Shown one piece after another: positions 43,346 through 55,140 of a stretch of DNA of 64,000 nt. The stretch is from Toxonevra muliebris (Eukaryota; Arthropoda; Insecta; Diptera; Pallopteridae): the NCBI GenBank assembly GCA_963691655.1, contig OY829329.1, positions 20,784,708 through 20,848,707 on the forward strand, in the 5' to 3' direction. The first letter of the stretch is position 1; each line of letters starts with the position of its first letter. Both the position numbers and the translations under genes were made by a program. Under the pieces are notes generated by a model. The model was not told the DNA's origin. It saw only the letters and a program-made list of their open reading frames with translations, and ran no database searches.

Positions 43346-44165
43346 GTGAATTCTGATTGGAACGACGAAGACCTGAAACGCTGTCGCCTAGTGAAAAAGT
43401 TCAAAGATGAAGAATTGGAGATGTTACTCGATGAAGACTCGTGCCAAACGCAAGACGAACTTGCAATAACATTAGGGGTTACTCAAGCAGCAATTTCCAA
43501 GTGTCTGAAATCATTGGGGTTCATTGGAAAGGAAGGAAACTGAGTGCCAAACGAATTAAAACCAAGAGACGCGGAAAGGCGATTGTGCTTGCCTTAACTC
43601 GGTTTTGCATCGAATTATTACTGGCGACTAAAAGTGGATTTATGACGACAACCCGAAGCGCAAAAAGTCGTATGTGAAGCTCGGCTAACCAGGAATAACG
43701 CCGAAGCAGAATATTCATGGTCCCAAGGTAATGCTCTTTATTTAGTGGGATGAGGACGGTGTCATCTTCTACGAGCTGCTAAAACTTGGCGAAACTATTA
43801 CGGGAGAGTTGTATCGAAAACAATTGATTCGTTTGAAGAGAGCAGTGACCGAAAAACGACCAGAATATGCGAGCAGGCATGAGACCGTGATGACAACGCG
43901 CGGCCTCATGTTGCTGGAACCGGTTAAAAACTATTTCGGAAATAGTGGACGGGAAGTTTTGCCTCATCCGTCGTATTCAACAGATCTGGTCCCGTCTGAC
44001 AATCACTTATTTCGATCGATGCAGTTGAAAGTATCAAAAATTGAATTGATTCGTTCATCGTCTTTAAAGATGAAACCCTTTTAAGGAGTCCTAAGTCTAT
44101 GAAAGAAGGAAACTACTTAACAATTTCTTTATAGATATTTTGCGAATGACATGATTCAGAGTTGC
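43346..44165 (+). pseudogene. Mariner transposase relic (DD34D), mauritiana-like
   Basis: LEMLLDEDSCQTQDELAITL and GVTQAAISKCLKSLG (about 43418-43520) form the second helix-turn-helix. In shifted frames, GD.KWIYDDNPKRKKSYVKLG holds the first catalytic Asp near 43625; a stop replaces the usual Glu. WDEDGVIFYELLKLGETITG, LYRKQLIRLKRAVTEKRPEY, DDNARPHVAGTG with the second Asp near 43890, and LPHPSYSTDLVPSDNHLFRSM with the third Asp near 43990 follow. The N-terminal quarter of the protein is missing, and the C-terminus decays after 44060. Multiple frameshifts. It belongs to a different mariner group from the relic at 3.2-4.3 kb. Confidence 0.85.
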
Positions 44166-45498
44166 CAAAACTGGAAAGGGTTGCCTTCTAATTTGCAAAT
44201 GAAACTAAATATTTATACGAAACGAGGTGCATGAGTCAAAACGGGACTAATTTAGACTCCGTCGAAGGCAAGACTAACATTCGAAGTGAAAAATTTTGAT
44301 CAGAAAGTTTTGTTTGTTTTAAAGATATACGACTAGAAAATGCCAACTACTATAACGATTTCAAGTACTATGTAAAGTTGTATTTTTATAAGTATTACGC
44401 TGAGGACTATGATGATAATGATAGCAGATATATATGAAGATATCTACCTACATATACAACAAGTATACAAGCATACCACATGCAGTGAGATCATAACTTT
44501 AAAGCCAGATAAGCCTAAAAGAACTAACACCATACACAACTATAAAAAAAGAAGAAATGTTTGTTTGAAATACTAAAATTTTATGTTGCTGCAATAACAA
44601 AATGCAAGCAGGCAAGCAACCAAGCAAGCAAGAAACGCGTTACTTCCATGTACATGTATGAATACAAGTACATGTCGTACATAGTACCTATTTCCAACAA
44701 CATTTTTGCTGCAGTGGTAATATTAAAACAAAAATTTATAACCAACATTACCAGACACATTTGTACATACCATACAAATTACGTATATGAACACCCAAGG
44801 TGGGTTTTATTATTATAGTACAGTGTAATTGAGTTTGAGTTCAGTGTATTGTATGCATTTGCAATTTTCCATACAACTAAACTTTCAATTGACCACGAAA
44901 AACAATGTGAATGTGATACTGCAACGACCAGAAGTAGACGATCGACTTCAAATTATGTGCGTTTCCGTTTAAACCTAATTAAAGCAACGGCTATGAACTA
45001 TACATAGCGCACAAGGTGTGGCGAAGAGCAACGCAGGCAAAAGCTGTATATTTCCTGTGGTATTGCCATTTATATATGTATGAATACAGACAACAATGGG
45101 TAAAAAGAGCGATATAAAGAGATAACAACAAGATACTTTAACGCACACCACAATTCACCACCACCGCGATAGATACACAGAGAGAGAGAGAGAGTGAGAG
45201 TGAGAAAGCGAGAGAGAGTGGGAAATGAAGAGAACTAGAATGGCACTGCTGGTATGACAATATTCTTGTCTTAAGTATTGTGTTGTTGTTGTTTTTTTTT
45301 TTGTTTTCATCGTCGTCAATGTTGTCATCATTTTCATTGTTGCTTTTTGTGGTTTCTTGTTACATTAACAATGTATACAACACAAGCACACACACGCAGA
45401 CACGCTAAGTATTTCAACCAACTCAACGAAAGTGAGGCGCAAGTGAGGCATAGAGTGTGGCTGCATTAATACGCTGCATAAGCTCAGTGTTGAATATA
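44166..45498. other. Non-coding DNA with an AG run
   Basis: No gene seen. AG repeats at about 45179-45196 and GTT repeat near 45283-45292. Confidence 0.5.
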
Positions 45499-45523
45499 AA
45501 GGGTGTTTCAATAAGAGTTGCAG
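45499..45523 (+). repeat. Left terminal inverted repeat of the mariner-like transposon
   Basis: AAGGGTGTTTCAATAAGAGT plus TGCAG; pairs with 47805-47829 with one mismatch. Confidence 0.9.
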
Positions 45524-45904
45524 AATTTGTTTTCTAAATAAAACTCACAAATTCGGTGAAAAAAACAAACAAAAATTTTTATTTTTCGGATAGTAGAGTG
45601 TTGGGAAATTATACGTGGAATAACAAATCACATAACAAAAAGTGGCTACCACGGTTCCTTTTCCACTGTAGCACCCTTTTCTCAAAATTTTCAACGACTT
45701 TTTGACATAAAGCCGACTCCACTTATGCTAATGATGACTTTTAGATCTCGAATCGTTGAAGATAAACTTTACTTTCAACAAAAACCCAAAGAAAAATAAA
45801 AATGAGTACCTTCTGCACTCGTCACATAATGTGATAGCTTAGTTAACGCATTGTTGTTTACTTCACTATAAAGTTAGAAGAACGGCAGCTATATTGATTA
45901 TTGG

Positions 45905-46030
45905 GGCTCTACGAAAGCTCTAGCTCTACGAAAACTCTAGCTCTACGAAAGCTCTAGCTCCACGAAACGAAAGCTCTAGCTCCACGAAAGCTCTAGCTCC
46001 ACGAAAGCTCTAGCTCTACGAAAGCTCTCT
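45905..46030. repeat. 17-bp minisatellite GCTCTAGCTCTACGAAA
   Basis: Seven or so units of 17 bp with C/T exchange at one position. It sits at the left edge of the LINE fragment inside the mariner-like transposon. Confidence 0.9.
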
Positions 46031-46917
46031 TCGCAATCCTTCATTAGTTGCCAACTTCACTTCTGGTTAAGCAACAAACTAAGTGCTCTGCTGGCAGACT
46101 CAGTGCCTTAACTCGTGGGACTAGGTCGCATCTGGGCCATGCCATGTTTTTAATCTACGATATGACCGTACTAACTAATGTTGACTATATTTACTCTATC
46201 CCCTCTGTTTCACTCACATCCCCAGTAGAGAGAAATGTGTTAATGACGAGGTGATCACTGGCAATTCAATTGACATCTATACAGATGAGATCAAGTTGGA
46301 AGAATGAGCAGGCGGTGACAACTTCACAAGTAAGCTGGATCTCAGACTCTCTTTTCGACTTTCGGACCGTTGCAAAGTCTTTCAGGCGGAAGTAATGGCT
46401 ATTTAATCGCCAAGCGTCCAAGTGGCTTATTCTGAACGATTCATTCGATACGAATATCCGCATATACACGGGACAGCCAAGTAGCAACCAAGTCCCTTGC
46501 TGGTGTTTTCACTACCTCAAAGCTGGGTTTTAACTGCCGATCTTTACTTAACTTTTTGTCGAGTCACTCGCAGGTCAGCCTATATTGGTATATACATGGA
46601 TATCTCAGGTAACTGCAATGTCGACGAGTTAGCAAAACAGGACTTGCAGCTTATTGATATATCACCTCCCTGCAACATTGGTATCCCTTTTACGTCTATT
46701 AAATTTAGCATTAAGCAAAATTACTTCGAGGAAGCAAAAATATCTTGGCACTTGTGGCATTATCAGGCTAACATGGACGACAGACGGGCCAGAAAGCTAT
46801 GTACTCAACCTTAGCAGAAGCTCCATTAGCATTACGACTTCGGTGCTCACGGGACACTGCATAATGGGGAGATATGCAGTATGACTAGGAATGCCATTCA
46901 ATGACTTCTGTCGGGGC
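46031..46917 (+). pseudogene. LINE RNase H-domain fragment inserted in the mariner-like transposon
   Basis: Read in shifting frames on +: HIPSREKCVNDEVITGNSIDIYTD (about 46215-46286, first catalytic Asp), GGGDNFTSKLDLRLSFRLSDRC-like strand, KVFQAEVMAI, then YMDISGNCNVDELAKQDLQL (about 46590-46650), the family's GN..ADELA motif with a conserved Asp, IGIPFTSIKF, and a distal VLTGHCIMGRYAV..GMPFNDFCRG (46840-46917). That order matches the RNase H and C-terminal tail of insect LINEs of the I/R1/LOA type. The junction back into transposase is at about 46917. The reverse transcriptase is absent. Distinct from LINE A and B. Confidence 0.75.
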
Positions 46918-47804
46918 TTAAATCGGCAGATTTCCTTGAAGTTGCTCCATCCTGTTGAAAGTAGACATCCTCCGCGTCAATATCAACCATTTCTGGAAAG
47001 AAAACAAAAAAATTCATCATGGCACGACATCGGGGTCCGTTGACAGTAACTGTCCCGCCTTCTACGTTCTCAAAGAAGAATGGTGGCCCGATGACGCCGC
47101 CTGACCCGAAATACGCACTAAACGGTGACTTTGAGTGAGTGCATTGAAAGCTCTTGAATCGCGCGCGGATTTTCCGTGCCCCAGATGCGACAGTTTTGTT
47201 TGTTGACATAGCCGCCAAGATGAAAATGCGCCTCACCCGAAAAAATTATTTTTTTTTTGGCGAAAATTGCGAGTTACAGTCATGTTTTCCAGCACCCAAT
47301 CAGTAAAAACCCGATACTGTTTGTGGTCTCCAGACTTCAACAATTTTTGAGTCAACTGAATTTTATAAGCGTGCAAATGACGATCTTTGGTCGCAAATTC
47401 GTTGCACAATAGCCGTAGAATGATGCAATTGCTGTGCACGTTGCCGAATTGATGCTCTTGGGCTCTCCGCAACACTTTCACAGACAGAAGGAATATTTTC
47501 TGCAGATCGTGTTAGACGCGGACGGGTTTGATGGTTCCACGTCTGGTACTGACCCAGGCGAGACTCGAATTTTTGCAATATACTCGTATACCGTACATTC
47601 CTTTCTCTTGGCATGTGATTCCAAGAAAAATCAGCGCGTATTTTGAGCGCATTGTGAGCGTAAAAATATATGAATTTGAATTAATCATGATTCGTTTTTT
47701 CACCGTGTAGTTCTCCATGATAAATTTTCCACATTTGGAGAGCACGCTTGTCGAATTTAACGTTGATACGACGGCTGCTGTCAAAGTTACTAAAGTTTCA
47801 AACC

Positions 47805-47829
47805 CTGCAACTCTTGTTGAAACACCCTT
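47805..47829 (-). repeat. Right terminal inverted repeat of the mariner-like transposon
   Basis: Inverted copy of 45499-45523, followed by the TA duplication. Confidence 0.9.
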
Positions 47830-47831
47830 TA

Positions 47832-48985
47832 TTTATTAAATTGTTTATTAAGTCCATTAAAAGTCGTGGTAGGTATGAAAATCTGAATAATCAATGTGCA
47901 AAATCTCTGATAATGAACTAAAGGTGAACGACTGAGCCTTGGGCGCCAGTTAGGGAATTTCCTTTTAGCTTGTATCGCTTTAGTTCAGTAAGATATTTGC
48001 GCTTTTTATAAACTTGTAGAAAAGTCTTTTGAGGTTAGTACTGATAGCGAACTTTTGAGGGAAACCAACTCGTCCTCTCACTCTGCTGTTGGGTCTATTA
48101 GTGCTCAACTGACTTCGATTTTCATAGGACGAAAATGGGTTTAGCCTCTAATGTCTGAGCTGTTCTGTTTGCCTGTCCACCTCTGCAATGATTCGAAAAG
48201 CAGATAATTCGTGGCACCGTTTTTTTTTGGCAGTCAATCATGCGTATAGCACCAGAGATGTTTTCTTTTCTCAGGCTCCCATAGTCAGCTATATCATGAC
48301 TAATATATTGAATCGTATTACTCAAATGTTCAAAGTACGAAGATCAACCCAGACGTCGACTGTGTGGATGGCCCAGGCAAGCCATGTATATCCGTTTATC
48401 GCGATAATAACTCAAAAAATAAATAGCTAATCTCAATAAGGCAAGCATGTTTTTTTACTGGAGAAGTCTCAAATTTTTAGAATGCGAAAATAAACTCAGA
48501 CCTGTATAGTCTAAACTATCCGGAGCATGTTAATACGCTGGTGTACTAATAAATATTTCGTATGAGCTGATATCGTTTCTCATAGTACGAAGATGAACTT
48601 AGACCTTGACCGTCTTGACTATCCAGCAAGCCATTCCCCCTGTCAAAAGATAAGGTAATCTTAAACATGTTTTCTGCCCGAAGAGAGCTTAAAATTTTTG
48701 AAAAAAAAAAAAACAGACTCAGATCTTCGTAGTACAAAAACGTGGTGTGGGCCGCGACCACCTCGGCTATTTTGGGTCCGTGCATCCGTAGATCGCTGTA
48801 ATAACCCGAAAAGAGATAAGTTAAATTCAAGCAAACATGGTATAGTCAAATCTTAGAGCAGGGACTTTGTTTGCTGACTGAAAATAACTCAAATATTTAA
48901 GATGAACTCCGAGCTGGAGAGCCAACCAGCTGTTCTCGCCATCTGCTGCCAAAGTTATATTTTGAATCAACTGACTCAGATCATT
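47832..48985. other. Non-coding DNA with faint repetition
   Basis: Text such as TACGAAGAT.AACTCAGACCT.G and GGCAAGCATGTTTTTT recurs loosely between 48.3 and 48.85 kb, about 120-200 bp apart. No gene recognised. Confidence 0.45.
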
Positions 48986-48989
48986 TGAA

Positions 48990-49715
48990 TGAACTCGAAA
49001 TTCGAGCAAAGCTGTTCGGCTGCCGATCAAGCAGTCCCTGTACGACATCAAAGCTCGCAGTCAAGCGAGAGAATATTGCTGCTGTTGCTGAAAGTGTGGC
49101 TGAAGGCCCAAACATCTCGATTCCTCGTCACGCACAAGGAGTTGGCCTTTCTGTGACCACAACTTGGAAAATTTTGCGAAAAGAGTAGGGCTTGCATCCA
49201 TATAAGAATCATAGGAACTGAAGCCTCCAGACGTACTAGCTCATCATATGTTCGTTGATTGGGCTCTAGAGCAGTTGGAGACGGATCAAAATTTTCGGCG
49301 TAAAAATCATCTTCAGCGATGAAACACATTTTTGGTTGAATGGCTTCGGAAACAAGAAAAAATTGCCGCATTTGGGCAGAGAGTAATCCTCAGTAGTATC
49401 AAGAGTCTCTATTGTATCCGGAGAAACTTACCGTTTGGTGTGGATTTTGGTCAGACGATGTAGTTGGACCATACATTTTCCGAAACGAGAATGGCCAAAC
49501 GGTGACTATCAATGACGAATGACGGTATCGTGCCGTGATATTTGATTTTTTGTTGCCTCAATTGGATGACATGGACCTGGACAACATGTGGTTTCAACAA
49601 GATGGCTTAACGTGGCAAACAGCGGGCCTTACATTCGAGTTGCTGCAAGAAAAGTTCCCAGAGGCGATGTGCAATACTTCCAAAATCGTTCGATTTAACG
49701 CCCTTAGGGCCATTT
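48990..49715 (+). pseudogene. Mariner-like transposase relic (DUF4817-type), third copy
   Basis: VKRENIAAVAESVAEGPNISIPRHAQ (about 49047-49125), VTTTWKILRKE, GLHPYKN..ELKPPD, HHMFVDWALEQLETDQNF, IIFSDETHFWLNGF (first Asp near 49317), HPEKLTVWCGFWSDDVVGPYIFRNENGQTVTIN, LPQLDDMDLDNMWFQQDGLT (about 49552-49610, second Asp) and LLQEKFPEAM, ending RSFDLTPL near 49710. Frames shift several times. The continuous stretch at 49430-49500 is the empty-site equivalent of the SINE insertion in the 35.4-36.5 kb copy. Both ends are truncated. Confidence 0.82.
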
Positions 49716-50893
49716 TCTCAATATCCGGTTCAGCACTAATCAGAACTAACTACTACTACTAACCGTTGGTTAAAGTTCGGAGATGTGCTTAATCGGACAT
49801 TTTCCTGTTGCTACGTTAAGTTGCTAGTTTATGCCAATAAACCAACAACAATTGACCAACTGGGGAACAACATCATTCCAACCATTGGTGAGACTCAGTC
49901 CCGCACTTATACAACAAAGTCGTACGAAATTAGACCTCTTTGATGAAATCGTGTAAACCAGGCCGCGGATGCTATTTAGATGATATCAGTTTTAAAACAT
50001 AACGGTTTTGAATGTTACACAATTCTTTTCGTTCAATTTTAAAGTTCGGACACGCCACCGAATTTATTTTGAAACCTTAAAATAACAAATTTACAAAACC
50101 ATTTAATTGCAAGTAAAATTATTTCGATTAAGTTCTTCGCGTTGTAAGGCGCCTACATTTTTTCAGTTAGCTCGCCTTCAGTTCCTCCATAAATAAACAT
50201 GTTTCCTGCTATACAGCGAAACATTTGCGCTCTAAGAATTGTCGACATTTTTCGCAAACTCAAACACACATATCCATGAACTCGAAATACTGAAGAAATT
50301 CCTGGAAAAAAAAATATAATTTGCATATAAGAAGAACACAGGATATCTTTAGAGCATATGTAAATTTTAAAGCGAACAAGAAACGAAAAAAAAAAAAAAA
50401 CAAAAAAAATAATGCAGCTAAAAAAGGAAAAAGAAAATGAGGAAAAAAAGAAAAAAAAAATTGTTAAAAATAACTTTGTACGCTTAACTAAAATTACGTT
50501 ATTAAATGTGCATTTGGCAACACACTAAATGCACATTTGGAGATTCGTGTCGTGTCGGTGTCGCTGTCAGTGGTGATGATGATGATGATGATGTTTCTGC
50601 TGCTAGTGGTGGAAATGATGATTACGATATCGTTGCTGATGATGGAATCACAAAAACCATATATGCTGCAGCGTAGTCAGTATAAAAATGAACGCCTGAG
50701 CAACTTAAGAAGACATTGAGTGCAGAAGCAGCCGCCGCAATAGTAAAAATAAGTTGTGGGTAGTTAAGCAGCAGTGCTGCGGTTAAAACTGCAAAAACGG
50801 ATAAAAAGCGAAAAGCGGAACAATTTTCATAAATGTGTCACTTAAGAAATGTAAATGAAAATGGCTAAATTGTCTACTTGTTTTCGTCTTATA

Positions 50894-50925
<32 letters not shown>

Positions 50926-52005
50926 CTGTGATGATGATGATGATAAAATTGTAATGCGACAAAAGTTCTTCTTCTTTTTTTCTTATGCTTATGCTAAAAC
51001 GTTCTCATTCGATTGAACATGGCAATATTATTATCATCAAATGTGGATGGAATTTTTGTTGCTTCATCATTTTCTATATCACCAACTCCAACGCCATTAT
51101 CTTCTGCTTCTTCTTCTTCTTCCTAAAAAAAAAAAACTTCAACTCATCAAATTGCAACATGCTGCTGCTCTGCTCTGCTCTTTACTGCTATAGAGTAACT
51201 AAATTTCAAAATGATATGCACACTCGTTAAGTGCATTGAATGTTGTGCATTTCTGAATAGAGACGAAATGCAATTTTATATTGCACAGTATAGCAATATT
51301 CGCAAATATTAAGCAAACAAAAAAAATCAACTTCACTGGAAGTTCTAACGTCTGTTGATGATTCTTGATGAAGAAATCTACATCCTGTAGAAATTTCGAG
51401 AAAAGTTGGGCACTTTTAATTTTGAAAAGGGTATGACCGAATCAAGAAGTCTCATCTCGACCCATCTTTGAATACAATTAATAGTACAAACTACCCCCTA
51501 GCGGATCCTAGGGGGGAGGGGGACTTAAACCCAAATCTTACTGTTGAAAATCTCATACATTTTGATCTCATAAATTTTAAAGGAATACAATTTTAAACCA
51601 TCCCGTTGAGAAATCTCTGAATCCGCTAGTGCGAGTACTCATTGTGTCTGGTTTTCCAAAGTTTTACAATTTAAACGGTTGTTTGATCGCTCTCTCTTTC
51701 ACCTTTCTTTACTAGTAGATTGAGCAATGAATACATTTTGCTATGAAGCGTTTTCATTTGACTGAAAACCCCTAAATTTTGATATGTCTGAGTTGGTCAA
51801 CGTTTTCGTAGAGCTCATGCATTTCGTGATTTATTCGAGAACTTCACTGCAATTTTTCAAGAGAATTTTCCTCTCGTTGACATTGAAATCAGCTGCGAAG
51901 TAGTTGCAATTCAGATATCCGTCTTGGTCGAATCAAAAAGTGTGCAGCTTTGCATAGTTATTCAGTAACTGAATGAACTTTTAATCGCAATCATTTGTCT
52001 CCCTA
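49716..52005. other. Non-coding DNA with microsatellites
   Basis: No gene recognised. GAT repeats at 50574-50593 and near 50929-50943; CT repeats at about 50894-50925. The reading frames in this block are low-complexity. Confidence 0.55.
50894..50925. repeat. CT dinucleotide microsatellite
   Basis: Nearly uninterrupted CT units, about 15. Confidence 0.85.
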
Positions 52006-52009
52006 CTTC

Positions 52010-55000
52010 AGATTGTCCCAGAATTCTTGAACTGCCCAAAATTATCTTGAACCGTCGTAGAATACCTCGGGCTGTCCAAGAATAGCTCACTGTCTCAAAA
52101 TGTCTCCGATTACCTCGAACTGCTTAAATACGGTCTTGGACTGACCAGAATACCGATCCGTTATACCTCGGACTGTTTCAGAATGCCTCGGAATGCTTTA
52201 TATAGTTCCAAAAATCCTCGTGCTCGTTCAGCTTATCTGAAATTGCTTTGGACTGTCTCATAATGATTCTGACTGCCCTATAATTGAATGCTGTAGACTG
52301 CCCCAGAATATCTCGCGCTGCTCCTCGAAGTGCCTCAAAATTCTTTCGACTGCTCCAAAATCAGCCTCAGTGTGTCATAAAATGCCCCAGATTATTATAA
52401 CCCGCCCCAAAATGCCTCTCTCAGACAGATCCTGACTGTTCGGATTGTCCTCAGAATGCTTAGGATTGCCCGAGAATGCCTTAGAACCCCTCGGACTACT
52501 CGAGTATGTCTCAAACTATCTCAAAGTACTTCAAACTGTTTTAGGATTCAAACGGCCCCAAAAATACCTCAAACTTTCTTCAAAATCGACTCTGACTTCT
52601 TGGCAAGGGCTGCCCCATAATGTTTTGACTGCCCTAAAATGCCTCAGACTTCTTTTAATTGCTTCACATTTTTTTTTTTTGGCTCTGACTGCTTCAGAAA
52701 GCTCGTGCTGTTTTCCACTGCCTCAGAATGTTTTTGACGGTCATATAAAGACTCAGACTGCCCTAGAGCCTCTTAGACTGCCAAGCTGTAGACTGCTTCA
52801 GAACTCCTCAGACTGATCCAGGATGCCTCGAAATAACTCAGAATGTTTCGGTCTGTCCCAGAATACCTCACGCCACAGACTGTCATAAACTGTCTCAGAC
52901 TGACCCAGAAAGCCTCCAACTGCCCCAGAATACCTCACACCGACTGTTCGAATTTCCTCAGAATGCCTTTCATTACCTCATATTGCCTTGGACTACTCAG
53001 AAGTTCTTTAAACTGTGCTTCAAACTACCCCAAATGCCTTCGACTTCTTTTTCTTCTAGGCAAGGGCTGCCCCGAAATGCCTAGGACTCCCTCAAAACGC
53101 CTTGGTTTGCTCTAGAATACCTCGGACAGTTCAGAAATATTTCGCCGTCTCAATATGCATTTGATTGCTCTGACCTGCTCAAGAAGGTTTTGGGGCTGAC
53201 CGAAAAGCTCATCCGATATGCATCCGACTGTCTTAGAATGCTTCGGACTGCTTCATTACAATTTAACTGAAATTCGGATCGTCTCATTATGACTCAGACT
53301 GCCCTAGAAACCCTCAGTAATGCCTCAGACTGCCCCAGAATACCTAGAAATGCTGCGAAAGGTCTGGACTATCCCAGAATATCTCGGACTGCCCCAGAAT
53401 TTCTTAGACAGCCTTAGACTGCTCCAAAATAACTCAGACGGTCATAAAATGCCCGGATGGTGGCAATGCCTCTAACTACCTCGCTTGGACTGCTCCTAAC
53501 TATTTCAGGTTTGCCCTCAGAATGCTTTGGATTGCCTCAGAATATTTGAAAGTGCCTTAAACTGCCTCAAAATGCTTTAAAGTGCCCCAGAATACTTCAA
53601 ACTGCCCCAAAAAGCCCTCGACTCCCTTATACTGTTACAGAATGTCTAATGTCTTGAACCTCCACAGATTGCTCCTGAATGCCTCGGACCGAGTTAGAAT
53701 ATGTCATATTACTTTGAACTATCTCAGAATGTGTGGAACTGATCCATAACTGCTCTACTATAGAATGTCTCGGATTGCTTAGAAATGACTTGGGTTGCCT
53801 TCGATTGCTCTTGAATGCTTCTGACTTCCTCAGAACGGCTCAAACTGTCCAAATGCCTCAGACTACTCCTCTAAATTGCTTCTGACTTTCTCTTTCTGAC
53901 TCTCATTGCCTCAGAATGCCCCAGAAAGCCTTGCGTTGCTACAAAATGTCTCGAAACTCTCTCAAATTACTTCTGAATGCCTCGGGCCGAGTTAGAATAT
54001 CTCATATTCGGACCTCGGACTGTTCCAGAATGCCCCGAACTGCTGAACAGAAAGCCTGGAATTGCTTTAGACTGCTCTAGAATGTGTGGAATGGGCTCAA
54101 AATGACTCGGATTGCCTTAGATTGCCTCGGAATTATAGTTTCTTCACAATGTCTCAAATTGTTCACAATTGCTTTGGACTGTCCCAAACTACCTCAGACT
54201 ACTCCTCTAAATTGCTTCTGATTTCCTTTTCTTAGCTCTGATTGCCCCAGAATACCTTAGACTGCTCCAGAATTCTTTTGACTGACCCAGAATGTGTCGG
54301 ACTGCCATAAAATGTGCTTTGGGCTGCCCAAGAATGCTTCAGATTTCTATGCCAAATCACCTTTAACTTTTTCTCTCAATTGTTTCGGGCTTCCTGTTCT
54401 TGGCTCCGATTTTCCCGGAATGATTTTAACTGGAAAGACTTAGACTATCTCACAATCCCTGACGCTGTCTCGGAATGCCTCAGACTGCCATAGAATGTTT
54501 TGAACTGCCTCAGAATTCTTAGACAGTTTGAAGAATTTTGAGACAGCTTGAAGCATTCAAGGGCAATCGAAGGAATTTTAAGGCAGACCGAGGCTTATGA
54601 GGCAATTAGTAGCATTTTTGGGTTAGTCTAATTGTCTCAGACTGCCTCAAAATGACTTAAAAGTTCTCATGTTACTTCAGACTACCCCTAAAATGCTTCT
54701 AATTGTTTCATAAATCTCGGTCTGCTTAAAAATTCCTTCGATTGCTCTTGAATGCCTCAAGGTGTCCCAAAAATTCTTCAAACTGTCTCAGAAAGCTTTG
54801 AAATTCTTTAAACTTCTTTTCTTAATCACTGATTTTTGAGAACGCTTCATTGTGCCTTTGAATGCCTCAAGTTGTCCTGGAATAGTTCAAGCTATCTCAG
54901 AATGCTTCGAGATTATTTGGAATTCTCTTTTAAATCACCTCTGACTTCTTCTTCTTCTTCTTGACTCTGACTTCTCAGAATGCTTCAGAATATCTCAGGA

Positions 55001-55140
55001 TTTCTCTTTCTGCATCCGACTTCTTGTTGGATCTGACATCTTGTTGCCTCGGGCATCTTATTGTCTCGGACATTTTATTCCCCGGACATTTTATTACCTC
55101 GGACATCTTATTGCTTCGGATAGCTCATTGCCTCTGACTT
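52010..55140. repeat. 3.1-kb field of degenerate repeats, consensus near CTCAGACTGCCCCAGAATGC
   Basis: Variants of CAGACTGC, CCAGAATGCCTC and TCGGACTG recur about every 20 bases across the whole field, with many indels and no exact copies. Composition is more C-rich on the + strand than the flanks. Proline- and leucine-rich reading frames of up to 123 codons are artefacts. Decay suggests an old array. Confidence 0.9.

Larger units (their letters stand above)
45499..47829 (-). mobile_element. Mariner-like transposon (DUF4817-type) with both ends, split by a LINE fragment
   Basis: The left end AAGGGTGTTTCAATAAGAGT (continuing TGCAG) and the right end, inverted, AAGGGTGTTTCAACAAGAGT (continuing TGCAG) match at 24 of 25 bases, and TA flanks both sides (45497-45498, 47830-47831), the Tc1/mariner duplication. 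The transposase relic on the minus strand reads ENIPSVCESVAESPRASIRQRAQQL (about 47500), HLHAYKIQLTQKL, HKQYRVFTDWVLEN, GGVIGPPFFFENVEGGTVTVNG and FQQDGAT (second Asp near 46950). The C-terminus VVENFEKRVLQWKRNRGSHF reappears near 45650-45720 after the insertion. Frameshifts and stops throughout. Confidence 0.88.

Noticed and set aside
52445..53115. 123- and 90-codon proline/leucine-rich ORFs
   Set aside because: They lie wholly in the degenerate 20-bp repeat field and show no domain.
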